Positions 6,299 through 6,568 of a DNA stretch of 6,568 bases are shown here, in pieces. The notes beneath the pieces are model-generated. The model made no database searches, had not been told where the DNA came from, and saw only the letters and a list, made by a program, of their open reading frames with translations. The translations under genes and the position numbers were made by a program. The stretch spans positions 1 to 6,568 of the forward strand of contig CAJCJE010000739.1 in assembly GCA_903970565.1 (NCBI GenBank), given 5' to 3'. This stretch comes from Candidatus Melainabacteria bacterium. GTDB taxonomy: Bacteria; Actinomycetota; Actinomycetes; Mycobacteriales; Pseudonocardiaceae. How positions within the stretch are numbered: position 1 is the first letter of the stretch; every line of letters starts with the position of its first letter.

Positions 6299-6324
6299 GC
6301 GCGATCCGGTGCGAGGATGCCGGA

Positions 6325-6568
6325 GTGCTGATCAGCCGGCAGGACGCCGAAACTCTGGACCGGTCCGACGAACTCGCGTTCCTGCGCGCGCGGTTCGCGC
6401 TGCCGTCCGAGGTGATCTACCTGGACGGCAACAGCCTCGGCGCGCTGCCGAAATCGGTGCCGGCGCGGCTGGCCGAGGTGATCGAGCAGGAATGGGGCCA
6501 GCGGCTGATCCGCTCCTGGAACGAGGCGGGCTGGTGGACCGCGGCCCATCGGGTCGCCGAGCGGCTCG
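6325..6568 (+). CDS. kynU: Kynureninase, N-terminal part
   Basis: The first 81 codons of a gene that runs out of the window. Kynureninase (EC 3.7.1.3) is a PLP enzyme of tryptophan breakdown that cleaves kynurenine to anthranilate and alanine. The segment has the family's N-terminal pattern: RARFALPSEVIYLDGNSLGALP (21-42, here split by YLDGNSLG at 32-39), then EQEWGQRLIRSWNEAGWW (54-71), matching the usual eW..lI..Wn...W stretch. The full protein should be about 400-420 residues, so the PLP lysine is not in view. GTG start chosen because GAGGA (6313-6317) lies 7 bases upstream; an ATG at 6318 overlaps the SD and quickly hits a stop in another frame. A partner gene such as tryptophan 2,3-dioxygenase may lie to the right but cannot be seen. 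Confidence 0.92.
   Translation, partial: MLISRQDAETLDRSDELAFLRARFALPSEVIYLDGNSLGALPKSVPARLAEVIEQEWGQRLIRSWNEAGWWTAAHRVAERL

Overview
The window is chromosomal DNA from a high-GC actinobacterium. The third codon positions are almost all G or C, the start codons include GTG, and the aspartokinase has exactly the 421-residue layout and internal start of the corynebacterial enzyme. This fits the Mycobacteriales (Nocardia, Rhodococcus and relatives). The assignment is inference from gene content and style; no search was run. I see no phage, transposon, CRISPR, tRNA or rRNA sequence, and nothing that looks recently transferred.

Layout from left to right. The end of a YCII/DGPF-type protein reads rightward and stops at 185. 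A 73-bp convergent gap follows, with a long stem-loop and short tandem repeats. Then comes a leftward cluster: lysC (aspartokinase, 4087 to 2822), asd (aspartate-semialdehyde dehydrogenase, 2815 to 1742) and gntK (FGGY-type gluconate kinase, 1707 to 259). The spacers are 6 and 34 bp, so this reads as one operon. A 235-bp divergent control region (4088-4322) separates it from rightward genes: a GT-C type (PIG-V-like) membrane mannosyltransferase (4323-5630), a nitroreductase-fold protein 14 bp later (5645-6253), and, after a small hairpin, the start of kynureninase (6325 to the window edge).

How the genes work together. LysC and Asd are the first two steps of the aspartate family pathway, turning aspartate into aspartate semialdehyde for lysine, diaminopimelate, threonine and methionine. 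The gene for gluconate kinase lies downstream; it makes 6-phosphogluconate for the pentose phosphate route, which supplies NADPH, a cofactor of Asd. That link is speculative. On the right, the mannosyltransferase probably serves the cell envelope, and kynureninase belongs to tryptophan breakdown.

The most notable signal is in the lysC leader. On the lysC strand a 9-bp perfect inverted repeat can hide the lysC Shine-Dalgarno sequence. A 10-bp helix just upstream (one G-U pair) uses the same anti-SD strand and would free it. This looks like a two-state translational switch and is not an obvious member of a riboswitch class I know. The lysC gene also carries an internal GGAGG plus GTG start for a separate regulatory (beta) subunit.
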